Position numbers and translations under genes: made by a program. Positions 27,577-36,017 of a DNA stretch of 64,000 bases are shown piece after piece. Every line of letters begins with the position of its first letter. Positions within the stretch are counted from its first letter, which is position 1. The DNA comes from an uncultured Chloroflexota bacterium (GTDB taxonomy: Bacteria; Chloroflexota; Anaerolineae; Anaerolineales; Anaerolineaceae), in the NCBI GenBank assembly GCA_902774215.1, contig CACYHU010000041.1:1-64000 (forward strand). Reading direction: 5' to 3'. The notes under the pieces are model-generated. The model saw only the letters and a list, made by a program, of their open reading frames with translations. It searched no databases and was not told the origin of the DNA.

Positions 27577-28281
27577 TTATTTTACGGCAACCATAAACAA
27601 ATGGCCCTCAACACCGTCAAAATGCAGCCGCATGCAGCCGGCTTTCGTGAACAAAGCTGTCAGTTTTTCTTTTGTCAGGAGATGGACATGATCCGGATTG
27701 TTATCCGGTTTTGAAGGTACGCTGACCACAATATACTGTCTCGCCATCCGTACCGCTGAAGAGATCGCTTTCTCAACCTCGATGATATGTTCCAGTACCT
27801 CCAGCATGCAAACCACATCAAAGCTGTCATCCGGGAAAGGCTGGCTGCAGAGATCTTTCTGTTCCGCATGAAGCTGCGGAAATCCGCCGTCCGCAAGTTC
27901 ATTCAAAAAAACCACTCGTTTTTCCAGCAAGTCTAAACCGGTTACTTTCACCCATGGGAATTCTTTCAGAAACGGGATCAAAAAAACGCCGCGTCCGCTG
28001 CCGACATCCAGCATTGTTGTGAATGAAACGGAATGGAGAAAACCGAGCGTTCTTTTCGTACGCGGCAATATCTGAGTTCCGGATTTAAATGGATACAGTG
28101 TCAGCTCTGCGTTTTTTCCTGCTTCAATGATTTCAAGCAGCTCCTCATCCGTACAGTCATCAGCAGTTTTCAACAATATTTCTTTCCGGAGCGAAGGAAT
28201 CCCTGTACGTCTGGCATGCCCAAGGATCCATGCCGCAGCAGTTTTTATATCATATCTCCGGAAATATTCATTATTTTCCAC
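27577..28281 (-). CDS. Class I SAM-dependent methyltransferase of the RNA-repair operon
   Basis: The 234-aa protein has a Rossmann methyltransferase core: MLDVGSGRGVF at residues 90-100, TGLDLLEKRV and the post-strand motif DSFDVVCMLEVLEH. Residues Glu161-x-x-Glu164-His165 and the later DHVH (197-200) match the metal-ligand pattern of Hen1 RNA 3'-terminal methyltransferases, although similar residues occur in generic UbiE-like enzymes. It is the first gene of the operon, 30 nt upstream of the ligase. A role in protecting repaired RNA is inferred from context only. GTG start without a strong ribosome-binding site. Confidence 0.85.
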   Translation of the reverse strand: MENNEYFRRYDIKTAAAWILGHARRTGIPSLRKEILLKTADDCTDEELLEIIEAGKNAELTLYPFKSGTQILPRTKRTLGFLHSVSFTTMLDVGSGRGVFLIPFLKEFPWVKVTGLDLLEKRVVFLNELADGGFPQLHAEQKDLCSQPFPDDSFDVVCMLEVLEHIIEVEKAISSAVRMARQYIVVSVPSKPDNNPDHVHLLTKEKLTALFTKAGCMRLHFDGVEGHLFMVAVK

Positions 28282-28432
28282 TGTCTTTTTACATCTTCAT
28301 TTTTTCCGAATAGCTTTTATTCGGTTATTCTCTTATGTTCGATAGTTTTTTCTGCTTTTTTTATGTAAAAAATCATAATTTATGGCAGTTTTCTTCCTAA
28401 AGCAGATGAGATTGGCTCTGAACAGATACATC

Positions 28433-29866
28433 TTATTTGTTGAAAGTCCGGCCGCTGCTGCTGCACAGCTCATCATCGCCAAGATAATTCATACAAATCG
28501 CATACGTCTGGAACACAACATATTCTTTTTGCCCATCGGGACCGATCGAATAAGCGCCAATAGCATCCTCCGGCAAAATATGCTGGCCCTCTTCAGACGT
28601 ATAATCCAATTCCCGAGTCCAGAGCAGATTTACCTGAATAGTACCGGTGTTGTCGATCCATGTTTCATCGGTTAAATAATATTTATTTTTATATGACTGA
28701 TCATAACCTTCCGGCGATCCGCTGCCATAAGCAATTTCCGGAAGTCCCTGGATCTGAGCACTGTATTTTCCCCCTGTCATGTCAGGCAGACCTTCGCTGA
28801 ACATTATTTTGAATGAAAGCGGTTTTTTCAGTGTGAAATAGCTTGTATCGATACTGAAAGGCTCTGAAATAAACTCTTCATCATTACCCTTTAATGCCAC
28901 ATTCAGCTGAAGTGCCTGCGGTACCACATCCGCCGGTGCTCCTTCTTCGCCCTTATATTGCTGACTGGTAAAGAGAATACTCAAAGCTGCCTCCGCACCG
29001 GGAGTGACTTCAAGATAGCCGTCAGTCACTTTAAATGTCACCTTATTAAATTTGGGGCTTATATTCACAAAATCATTTTCACTGAGTCCCATATAACCGG
29101 TCCCGACATCAGTCCGCTTTATTTCATCTGTGCCGAGAAAGTCGAAAAAGGATTCTTTATACAGCGGATTGCTGATACTCACATCATATCCCTTGACTCT
29201 GTGTTCTCTGCCGTCAAAAGTCACAATATTGCTGTGGCCCGTGATCCTGACAATAACCTCTTCGACAGCCGTGATTTCCTGAAACCCATCGGTAATTTTG
29301 AAAACCGCATTGAAATTCGGGTTGATATTTGAAAACCGGTCTGATGTCAATCCCATTTCGGAAATACCGACCGGAACCCGTGATACAGAAGCTGTCCCGC
29401 TGAAAACAAAATCATCATCTGTATACAGATCACTGCTGAATGAAGCGCTGAACCCCTCAACACTGTGCCTTTTTCCATCATATATGTCTGAGCTGTGCTC
29501 ACCAACGATATTAACAACAACATCAAGCGGCAAAACGGTAAGAGTTCCCTCCTCATATACCGCATCATACCCGGCCTTTTCAGCTTTTGCACGATAATTG
29601 ATCGTTCCGGCATCCGTAATTGAAGGTTTTACATCTGTCCAGGTCCTGCCATCATCAAAGCTGTAAGTTATACGCACATCAGGATCCGATGACACAGCAC
29701 CGCCCTCATGCGTTTGACCGTCATAGACTCCTTCATACGGGACCAAAGAAAGTGCTGATTCAGCAGCCTGTCCATCAGCTGATCCCTGAGTATAAGGGCC
29801 GGCATACACAACATGCGCCATCAGCAGCAGGCTGAAAATCAATATTATTCCTGATATCTTTTTCAT
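28433..29866 (-). CDS. Secreted protein with MBG/Ig-like repeats
   Basis: The 477-aa product has a clear signal peptide (cleavage near VVYA-GP, residue 22). Three beta-rich repeats follow with motifs VYDGQTHEGG, IYDGKRHSVEGF and TFDGREHRVKGY, each ending in a KITDG or KVTDG strand. These resemble MBG-type and other bacterial Ig-like extracellular modules. The last ~180 residues form a distinct domain with two Cys (CMN and CSSS). Likely a surface or adhesin-type protein; no anchoring motif is visible. It is on the same strand as the RNA-repair operon but separated by a 150-bp gap. Confidence 0.82.
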   Translation of the reverse strand: MKKISGIILIFSLLLMAHVVYAGPYTQGSADGQAAESALSLVPYEGVYDGQTHEGGAVSSDPDVRITYSFDDGRTWTDVKPSITDAGTINYRAKAEKAGYDAVYEEGTLTVLPLDVVVNIVGEHSSDIYDGKRHSVEGFSASFSSDLYTDDDFVFSGTASVSRVPVGISEMGLTSDRFSNINPNFNAVFKITDGFQEITAVEEVIVRITGHSNIVTFDGREHRVKGYDVSISNPLYKESFFDFLGTDEIKRTDVGTGYMGLSENDFVNISPKFNKVTFKVTDGYLEVTPGAEAALSILFTSQQYKGEEGAPADVVPQALQLNVALKGNDEEFISEPFSIDTSYFTLKKPLSFKIMFSEGLPDMTGGKYSAQIQGLPEIAYGSGSPEGYDQSYKNKYYLTDETWIDNTGTIQVNLLWTRELDYTSEEGQHILPEDAIGAYSIGPDGQKEYVVFQTYAICMNYLGDDELCSSSGRTFNK

Positions 29867-29983
29867 ATAGTTTTTACACCCGGTATTGGTCTTTTACCCA
29901 ACAGCCTGTCCTTTCCTGAATTGATAATCTTATCTTAAAATAAAATCAAATAAAAATCAAGCGAATCCATCGGATTACAGACT

Positions 29984-30496
29984 TTAATCCACAATTTCAG
30001 GATAACGATCCCAATCTGCCGACTGCGCAATAGGCATTTTGGAGTAATTATCCACAAAATACTGAATGATCCGGCGCATTGGCGGGAAAACCCTGTCCAT
30101 GGGAATATTCCATGGTGCAAAAAAACGGATCTCGGATCCATCTTTCGGTTTCTCCCTCAAAGAACCGCGGATCCTTTTCGGGAAAAATAACATATAGACA
30201 GGTGAAATATGAGCCGAATCCTCACTGAGGTAGTTCAGATCCGTACCTGAAAACACCTTCAGCAGCGAGCAGCTTTCCAAAAGGATCGAGCAATTATTCA
30301 GGACCGATCGCTGCAGACATTCGCGGATCGTTTCATCCGGGCTGAGCCAGCCGCCCAGCAAATGCCAATAGACATCATCCTGATCACGGACCAGCATCAG
30401 ATTACCCTGAGGATCAGTCAGCAGTGCCACCGGGCTGATCTCTATCAGCGGGAATCCCCGTGCAATATCGTGCAGATTCTTCCTGTAGTCGATCAT
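29984..30496 (-). CDS. Degenerate NUDIX-fold protein coupled to rpoD
   Basis: The 170-aa protein aligns with NUDIX hydrolases (ISPVALLTDPQGNLMLVRD, then the Nudix box starting GWLSPDE at 49-55). In the box, the catalytic REUxEE is replaced by R63-SVLNN, so the metal-binding glutamates are missing. The protein is therefore unlikely to hydrolyse nucleotides and may bind a ligand instead. The ATG overlaps the rpoD stop by 4 nt, so translation is coupled to the sigma factor gene. Confidence 0.75.
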   Translation of the reverse strand: MIDYRKNLHDIARGFPLIEISPVALLTDPQGNLMLVRDQDDVYWHLLGGWLSPDETIRECLQRSVLNNCSILLESCSLLKVFSGTDLNYLSEDSAHISPVYMLFFPKRIRGSLREKPKDGSEIRFFAPWNIPMDRVFPPMRRIIQYFVDNYSKMPIAQSADWDRYPEIVD

Positions 30497-31962
30497 GAAA
30501 AGTAATCCTTCAGTTGGCGGCTTGATCCCGGATGGCGAAGCTTACGCAGGGCTTTGGCCTCAATCTGCCGGATCCGCTCTTTTGTCAGTCCAAAGACCTT
30601 CGCTACTTCTTCAAGCGTCAGTTCATTTCCGTCGATCAGCCCGTAACGATACTCCAGGACCTTGCGTTCCCTTTCATTGAGCTGATGGCTCATGGCCTCC
30701 TCGATGCGTTCCCTGAGCATCAGTTTTTCCGCTTCGGCACTGGGCTGAAGCGCGCTCTCATCCTCCGGCATGTTATCCTGAACCGTCTCCTCACCATCGT
30801 CATTCTCCGGAGTTTCCAGGGAGATAGGGTCTTCGATCGTCCGCAGCAGATCCTGAACCTTTTTCGCAGCGTCCTGAACACGGGTACTCAAAGCCAGACC
30901 CGGCTGGATCCCTTTTTCACGGCAGTCTTTCAAGGCAGCCTCATCCGCTGATTCCAACATTCCGGCTTCGATCGCCAATTCTTCCATGGTTGGATTCCGT
31001 TCCAAACGCTGTTCCAGTTCACGCTTGATACGCTGCAGCTTCATAACTGTTTCAAAGGTATGGGCAGGGATCCGGATAAGGCGGGATTGTTCAGCCAAAG
31101 ACCGGGTGATCGCCTGACGGATCCACCAGGTAGAATAGGTGGAAAAGCGGAAACCGAGTTTCGGGTCGTATTTTTCAACAGCATGCAGCAGGCCAAGATT
31201 TCCTTCCTGGATAAGGTCGGAAAAGGATGCACCTCTCCCCTGATATTTTTTTGCGACACTGAAAACCAGTTTCAGATTCGAGCGGATAAATATCTGGGAA
31301 GCAGAACCCGCTTCACTCTGTATCTTCCGGAAACGGTTCTGGGTCTTCTCATAAGAAAATATATCAGCAGGAAGATCAGCAGCAGCCGGAAGCACGCCAT
31401 GCTCTGTATAATAAGTACCGACAGCCCTGTTTTGCTCATCTGTCAGCAGACAAAGCGAAAGAAAAGCATCAAAAAGCGGAGAATAGGCTTTCCGCCACTT
31501 CTTATCCTGTGCCCGCGGATCCATTGACGGATTTCCAAGGTACATATAATCATATAACGCAAGCCGGGCACCCTGTGCCTCGGCCGGGGAAATAGTCAGT
31601 GCATCTGAAAGCAGCCGGCACAGGTCCATGACAGGAACAGGGTCCGCCGCAGCCGCATTAAAATCCTCAAGCGCCTTCAGATATTTATTCCAGAGCTCGG
31701 CAAATTCCTCCAGAACTTCGATGCCGGTTTCATCAATATCATTTTCGAGATAACGGTCAGCTGCTTTACCGGCCTGGATCAGTACAGCCAGGCGGAATTC
31801 ATCCTCTGCAGTGAGGATCTCAATACTGCCGATCTCACGCAGATACAGCAGCACCGGGTCATCCGCATTTTCCACCATGGAATGATCGCTGACCGGTTCG
31901 TCCGGTTCAAAAAAATCATCCTGTATATCAAAATAATCCAGATCCTGTTGACTCATTTTCAC
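30493..31962 (-). CDS. rpoD: Principal RNA polymerase sigma factor (sigma-70 family)
   Basis: The 489-aa protein has region 1.2 (DPVLLYLREIGSIEILTAEDE), a long non-conserved insertion, and region 2 (NLKLVFSVAKKYQGRGASFS, DLIQEGNLGLLHAVEKYD, FRFSTYSTWWIRQAITRSL). Region 3, and region 4 ending in the helix-turn-helix LTLEEVAKVFGLTKERIRQ, follow. The full region set and linkage to dnaG identify it as the housekeeping sigma factor. It overlaps dnaG by 4 nt upstream and the NUDIX-like gene by 4 nt downstream. Confidence 0.96.
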   Translation of the reverse strand: MKMSQQDLDYFDIQDDFFEPDEPVSDHSMVENADDPVLLYLREIGSIEILTAEDEFRLAVLIQAGKAADRYLENDIDETGIEVLEEFAELWNKYLKALEDFNAAAADPVPVMDLCRLLSDALTISPAEAQGARLALYDYMYLGNPSMDPRAQDKKWRKAYSPLFDAFLSLCLLTDEQNRAVGTYYTEHGVLPAAADLPADIFSYEKTQNRFRKIQSEAGSASQIFIRSNLKLVFSVAKKYQGRGASFSDLIQEGNLGLLHAVEKYDPKLGFRFSTYSTWWIRQAITRSLAEQSRLIRIPAHTFETVMKLQRIKRELEQRLERNPTMEELAIEAGMLESADEAALKDCREKGIQPGLALSTRVQDAAKKVQDLLRTIEDPISLETPENDDGEETVQDNMPEDESALQPSAEAEKLMLRERIEEAMSHQLNERERKVLEYRYGLIDGNELTLEEVAKVFGLTKERIRQIEAKALRKLRHPGSSRQLKDYFS

Positions 31963-33917
31963 TTTCCATTTCTGAAATCGATCATATTGATGTTATCGAT
32001 CAAAATATCCAGCAGCCGTCTGCGCTGAAGCGTCCGGTCGAGCATCGTTTCAAAATTACGCGTATCCTCACTGCCGGGTTCACTTCCTTCCAGCAGCGAC
32101 TGCAGCTCGGATTTATCATATTCACACTTTTCCTGCCGCATGAAAGCAACGGACCTCAAAATCTCTTCATCCAATTCCAGTGTCTCATTCAGTTTTTCTG
32201 TCCGCTTGTTTTTCAACGCAAAAAAAGTATCCTGTACAGATTCAGGAATGTTTTTTTCAATAAACGCCTTTGTGTCCAGCTCTTCATCCTGATCCAGCGC
32301 ACGAAAATATACCGAAGCAATTTCATGCAGATCGGTCTGGTTGAAGTCCATCGGACTCATCGCTTCCAGATGGAATTTTCTCAGTTTACGGTCGATGGCA
32401 GCCAGGGATCCGGGATTATCATAATAACGGTATAGACAGCGCAGGATCTCGTTTTCTTTGTTATAAAAGCTGTCCTTCGGGTCAAAAACCATGCCGTCCG
32501 CGGTAGTCTTCAGCCTGGGTTTGGCAGGAAAAGCCCGTTTGCTGCCGCTGCCGGGACTGACTGTTGAACCGGTATACGTCAGCAGGGATTCATCAATATC
32601 CAGAAAGCGTGCCAGCTGCTGCCTGTATGTCTCCCGCTCGATGGCATTCGGCACCTCGCGGATCAGCGGCATGATCTTTGCCGCAATTTCAGATTTTGTC
32701 TTGGCATCCCCGAGATCACGTCCTTTTGCCAGCGTTTCCATCATGTGGATAACGATCGGTTTCGCGGCTTTGATGATCTCATTCCAGATTTCCGGGTTTT
32801 CAAGCACAACCTCATCCGGGTCCAGTCCTTCGGGAATGGTGACGATCCGGATATCCACATTCAGCCGGTTTTCCTGCCGCAGCAGATTTTTTGTATCACC
32901 CGGTGTTTCTGACGCGGATGCTTCCCGGATAATATCAATGTCCTTGACTGCCGCATGATAGCCTGCAGCATCTCCATCCAGCGCAAGTACGATATGTTTC
33001 GTCTGCCGGGTCAGCTGCTTAGCCTGAAAATCCGTCAATGCGGTACCCATCGGACAGACAGTATTGGAAAAACCCTCCTGGTGAAGCACGATCACATCCA
33101 TATAGCCTTCCACCAGAACCACCTGATCCTTCTCACGGATCGCGCTGCGCGCCTCGTTCAGCGCAAAAAGGGTCTTCCCCTTGTCAAAGAGAACCGTCTG
33201 AGGGGAATTCAGGAATTTCGGGGTATCATTCGGATCAAGGATACGGGCTCCAAAAGCAATTGGATTTCCGCGGGAATCGTTGATCGGAATCATAACCCGG
33301 TTGCGGAACCGGTCATAAATACGGCCGTTCGGGATCAATTCGCCTTTATCATCCCGCTGTTCACTGACCACACCGGTGTCGATCAGATCCTGACGGGTAT
33401 AACCTTTTCCCAGCAGATGCTGTGTAAGCCCATCCCAGGAAGCGAGCGCATAGCCCAGACGGAATTTTTCGATCGTCTCCGGTTTCAGTCCACGTTTACC
33501 GGTCAGGAACTCAAGAGCCGGCTTACCGGCAGGATGCTGCGTCAGATTATTATGAAAATAATCAACAGCTTCATTCATCAGGTCATAAAGACGCTGCTTT
33601 TCTTCCTTCTGCTTCTCATCACCCCGATTGTAAGGTGTCAGTTCCACACCCGCTTTTTTCGCAAGCAGCTCCAGTGCGGTCTGGAAATCGCAGCCATCCC
33701 GCTTCATTACATAACTGAAGACATCACCGCCTTCGGCACATTGTCCGAAGCAGCGCCAGGTTCCCGAATCCGGAAAAACCACAAAAGAAGGGGTACGGGT
33801 ATTTTCGTGAAAAGGACAGAAACCGATGTAGTTCTTCCCCGTACGCCTGAGGTTTACATTTTCGGAAACGAGATCTACGATATCGATCTGGTTTTTGACA
33901 TCTTCAGCAGCAGACAT
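31959..33917 (-). CDS. dnaG: DNA primase
   Basis: DnaG makes RNA primers at the replication fork. The 652-aa protein has the N-terminal zinc domain with Cys34, His37, Cys56 and Cys60. The second pair is CFGQC (Cys-x3-Cys) rather than the usual Cys-x2-Cys, a spacing I associate with Chloroflexota. The TOPRIM core has VLVEGYMDVIVLH and VLALDGDAAG, preceded by GRIYDRFRNRVMIPI. The C-terminal part should bind the replicative helicase. The stop overlaps the rpoD start, a classic dnaG-rpoD macromolecular synthesis arrangement without rpsU. Confidence 0.97.
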   Translation of the reverse strand: MSAAEDVKNQIDIVDLVSENVNLRRTGKNYIGFCPFHENTRTPSFVVFPDSGTWRCFGQCAEGGDVFSYVMKRDGCDFQTALELLAKKAGVELTPYNRGDEKQKEEKQRLYDLMNEAVDYFHNNLTQHPAGKPALEFLTGKRGLKPETIEKFRLGYALASWDGLTQHLLGKGYTRQDLIDTGVVSEQRDDKGELIPNGRIYDRFRNRVMIPINDSRGNPIAFGARILDPNDTPKFLNSPQTVLFDKGKTLFALNEARSAIREKDQVVLVEGYMDVIVLHQEGFSNTVCPMGTALTDFQAKQLTRQTKHIVLALDGDAAGYHAAVKDIDIIREASASETPGDTKNLLRQENRLNVDIRIVTIPEGLDPDEVVLENPEIWNEIIKAAKPIVIHMMETLAKGRDLGDAKTKSEIAAKIMPLIREVPNAIERETYRQQLARFLDIDESLLTYTGSTVSPGSGSKRAFPAKPRLKTTADGMVFDPKDSFYNKENEILRCLYRYYDNPGSLAAIDRKLRKFHLEAMSPMDFNQTDLHEIASVYFRALDQDEELDTKAFIEKNIPESVQDTFFALKNKRTEKLNETLELDEEILRSVAFMRQEKCEYDKSELQSLLEGSEPGSEDTRNFETMLDRTLQRRRLLDILIDNINMIDFRNGK

Positions 33918-33926
33918 AAGGATCCC

Positions 33927-35645
33927 TCAGTCTTCCAGTTCCCGGCGCAGGCTTTCGACTTCATCACGGATCCCGTTCAGTGAATCCAGCTGTTTCTGTC
34001 CGGATTCGATGGAAGCTTCCACAAAACGTTCAAACGGACGAATCGCATTATTGATCTGGGATATCTGATCCTCCACTTCCTGTGTAAACTCGCTCTGAAG
34101 AGCAGCGACCAGTTTGTCTTCGATATCCGATATTTTTTCGTCAAATTCCCGCTGTGCCTTTTTCTTGTAATAAGGCAGCACGAGAAAGCCGGCTATACCG
34201 ACCCAGAAGGCCGCAACGATGCCGAGCAGGTCTGCTGCCACCGTCGTAGCGATGGTTGTCAGCGCTGCGCCGATCCCGATAGCGGAAACTTCAATCGCAA
34301 GTCCTGCCGTAACCGCGTTCTGGGCATGCTTCATCCCGATATTCAAGGCAATATCAGATTCAATTTTTTCAAGGATCGAGTCAATGGAATTCTGCATGCG
34401 TTTCATCAGTTCCGAACGCTGGTCCAGGATCTCCTTAGGCAGATCCGCTCCCGGGAACTGACTGTTGCGGTTTTCGATCTGCAAACGGACCATCTGAACC
34501 ATGCGCTGCTGCTGGACCCCGAGATTTTCCACCAGTTCAGCGGTCTTCCTTTCAACCTCGGTTGGCATATTCTGAAGCACATTTTCCTGGAAAAGAATGC
34601 GGTTCTTGTCCTTTTTGAGAATATTCGGCAGATTTTTCAGTACAAACAAGTCCTCAAAATACTGATTACCACGGATTTTTACATCTGAAAAAATCGCATG
34701 GATCTCTTTCATGGAGCGGTTGATCTCTTTGATCATATCATCATGATAAAGATCGACCTCTCCGCGAATGGTTTCCGTCAGCTTCCGGTCTTCATTATAA
34801 AAGTTCAGTTCATTCTGTACCCGGTCCGCGGCATCTTCCTCAACTCTGGAAGCGATCCCAAGAGCGGAAAGCATCTTCATTTTAAAACGGGCTTTTTCAT
34901 CCATTTTGTCCTGAATGAACTGTTCCAAATCCTCAAAACCGCTTTCCTTCCATAGCTCCTGTGACATGGAAGCACGGGCTTTTTTGGCCAGACGGGAAGA
35001 GACAGGGATCACCGGGATATCCACCTTCAGAGCTTTTTCCGCGCTGCTGCGGACAAAGTTGATCACCTGATCCCGTTCTTCCTGCGTTTCCAACAGGTCG
35101 ATTTTATTCAGGATCAGGACAGTCTTTTTACCCCAGTCACGGATGCTTTGCAGAAACCGGTTTTCACTTTCGGAAAAAGGCCTGTCCGCGGAGCTCAGAA
35201 AGATCACCATATCAGCACGCGGCAGGAACCAGCGGGTAAGGACCTCATGTTCCTGAATGACTGCATTTGTCCCGGGCGTATCCACAAAACTGACAGACTC
35301 CAGCAGGTCCACAGGCAGCCTGATCATCTGGCCCCAATTTTCGATCGGAGTGATGGATTCAGTTTCTCCATAACGGATCAGGTTGATCTGTGCTGTGGTT
35401 GGAGTTACACCTTCAGCCAGCTTGTCCGTGTTCAGGAGAGCATTGATAAAGGAGCTCTTTCCCGCATTGAATTCACCGACAACGACCACGAGAAAGCTGT
35501 CTTCAAGTGCCTGCAGCGTTTCCTTTAGCATTTCGATCTGCTCAGGTGGTGTATTGGCTGAAGAAACGCATGAAAGCAGTTCGGTCAGCACATCCCGAAC
35601 CTTTTGCGTGGTTTCTTTTTGTTGCTTAGAATAATTTATCTGCAT
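33927..35645 (-). CDS. Bacterial dynamin-like GTPase
   Basis: The 572-aa protein has a GTPase domain with P-loop GEFNAGKSS (57-65), switch motif SFVDTPGTN and the specificity motif LNKIDLL. Long helical stalk segments follow. Two hydrophobic segments near residues 460-495 (AIGIGAALTTIATTVAADLL and VGIAGFLVLPYY) act as a membrane paddle. Relatives remodel or protect membranes. It is encoded upstream of dnaG with a 9-nt gap, so it may lead the dnaG-rpoD transcript. Confidence 0.93.
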   Translation of the reverse strand: MQINYSKQQKETTQKVRDVLTELLSCVSSANTPPEQIEMLKETLQALEDSFLVVVVGEFNAGKSSFINALLNTDKLAEGVTPTTAQINLIRYGETESITPIENWGQMIRLPVDLLESVSFVDTPGTNAVIQEHEVLTRWFLPRADMVIFLSSADRPFSESENRFLQSIRDWGKKTVLILNKIDLLETQEERDQVINFVRSSAEKALKVDIPVIPVSSRLAKKARASMSQELWKESGFEDLEQFIQDKMDEKARFKMKMLSALGIASRVEEDAADRVQNELNFYNEDRKLTETIRGEVDLYHDDMIKEINRSMKEIHAIFSDVKIRGNQYFEDLFVLKNLPNILKKDKNRILFQENVLQNMPTEVERKTAELVENLGVQQQRMVQMVRLQIENRNSQFPGADLPKEILDQRSELMKRMQNSIDSILEKIESDIALNIGMKHAQNAVTAGLAIEVSAIGIGAALTTIATTVAADLLGIVAAFWVGIAGFLVLPYYKKKAQREFDEKISDIEDKLVAALQSEFTQEVEDQISQINNAIRPFERFVEASIESGQKQLDSLNGIRDEVESLRRELED

Positions 35646-36017
35646 AGTAAGTTAATCCCCGAACGTGTTACAACTTTATTGCTTCTGTTTCATTGTATTG
35701 TCTCAGCAGCAGGTTTTTTATTTTCTGATCAGAAAAGCCTGTAAAGGCTCCGGTAATCAGGATCCTCATATGACAGCACGGAAGTGAGGCCGTGCCGGAT
35801 GCACAGCATAGGACATTCTCCGCGCGTTATTTTCTTTCACGGTAATAATCCACCTGATATCATTTTAACACAAATATTACCACTTTCCGAAAGATACAAC
35901 CCTGATATCACAGCCAAAATACAAAAAACAATTTTTCGATTATACTTATAATTACTATAATAAGGACATTAATTAAGAATATCGAACAGGGTCCGTAAGA
36001 TTTTAGAAGGAGAAGGA
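35646..36017. other. Divergent promoter spacer with several small hairpins
   Basis: This 372-bp gap separates the minus-strand dynamin gene from the plus-strand diguanylate cyclase gene. Two TATAAT hexamers (35947-35952 and 35956-35961) are candidate -10 boxes for the cyclase, without a clear -35. Between about 35730 and 35800 are two short hairpins, GCCT(gtaa)AGGC and GCACGG(8 nt)CCGTGC. They do not match any riboswitch consensus I can recognise. Confidence 0.5.

Noticed and set aside
35725..35830. Possible cyclic di-GMP riboswitch upstream of the diguanylate cyclase
   Set aside because: The small hairpins do not match the GEMM consensus, and the candidate -10 boxes lie downstream of them, so they would not be in the cyclase mRNA.
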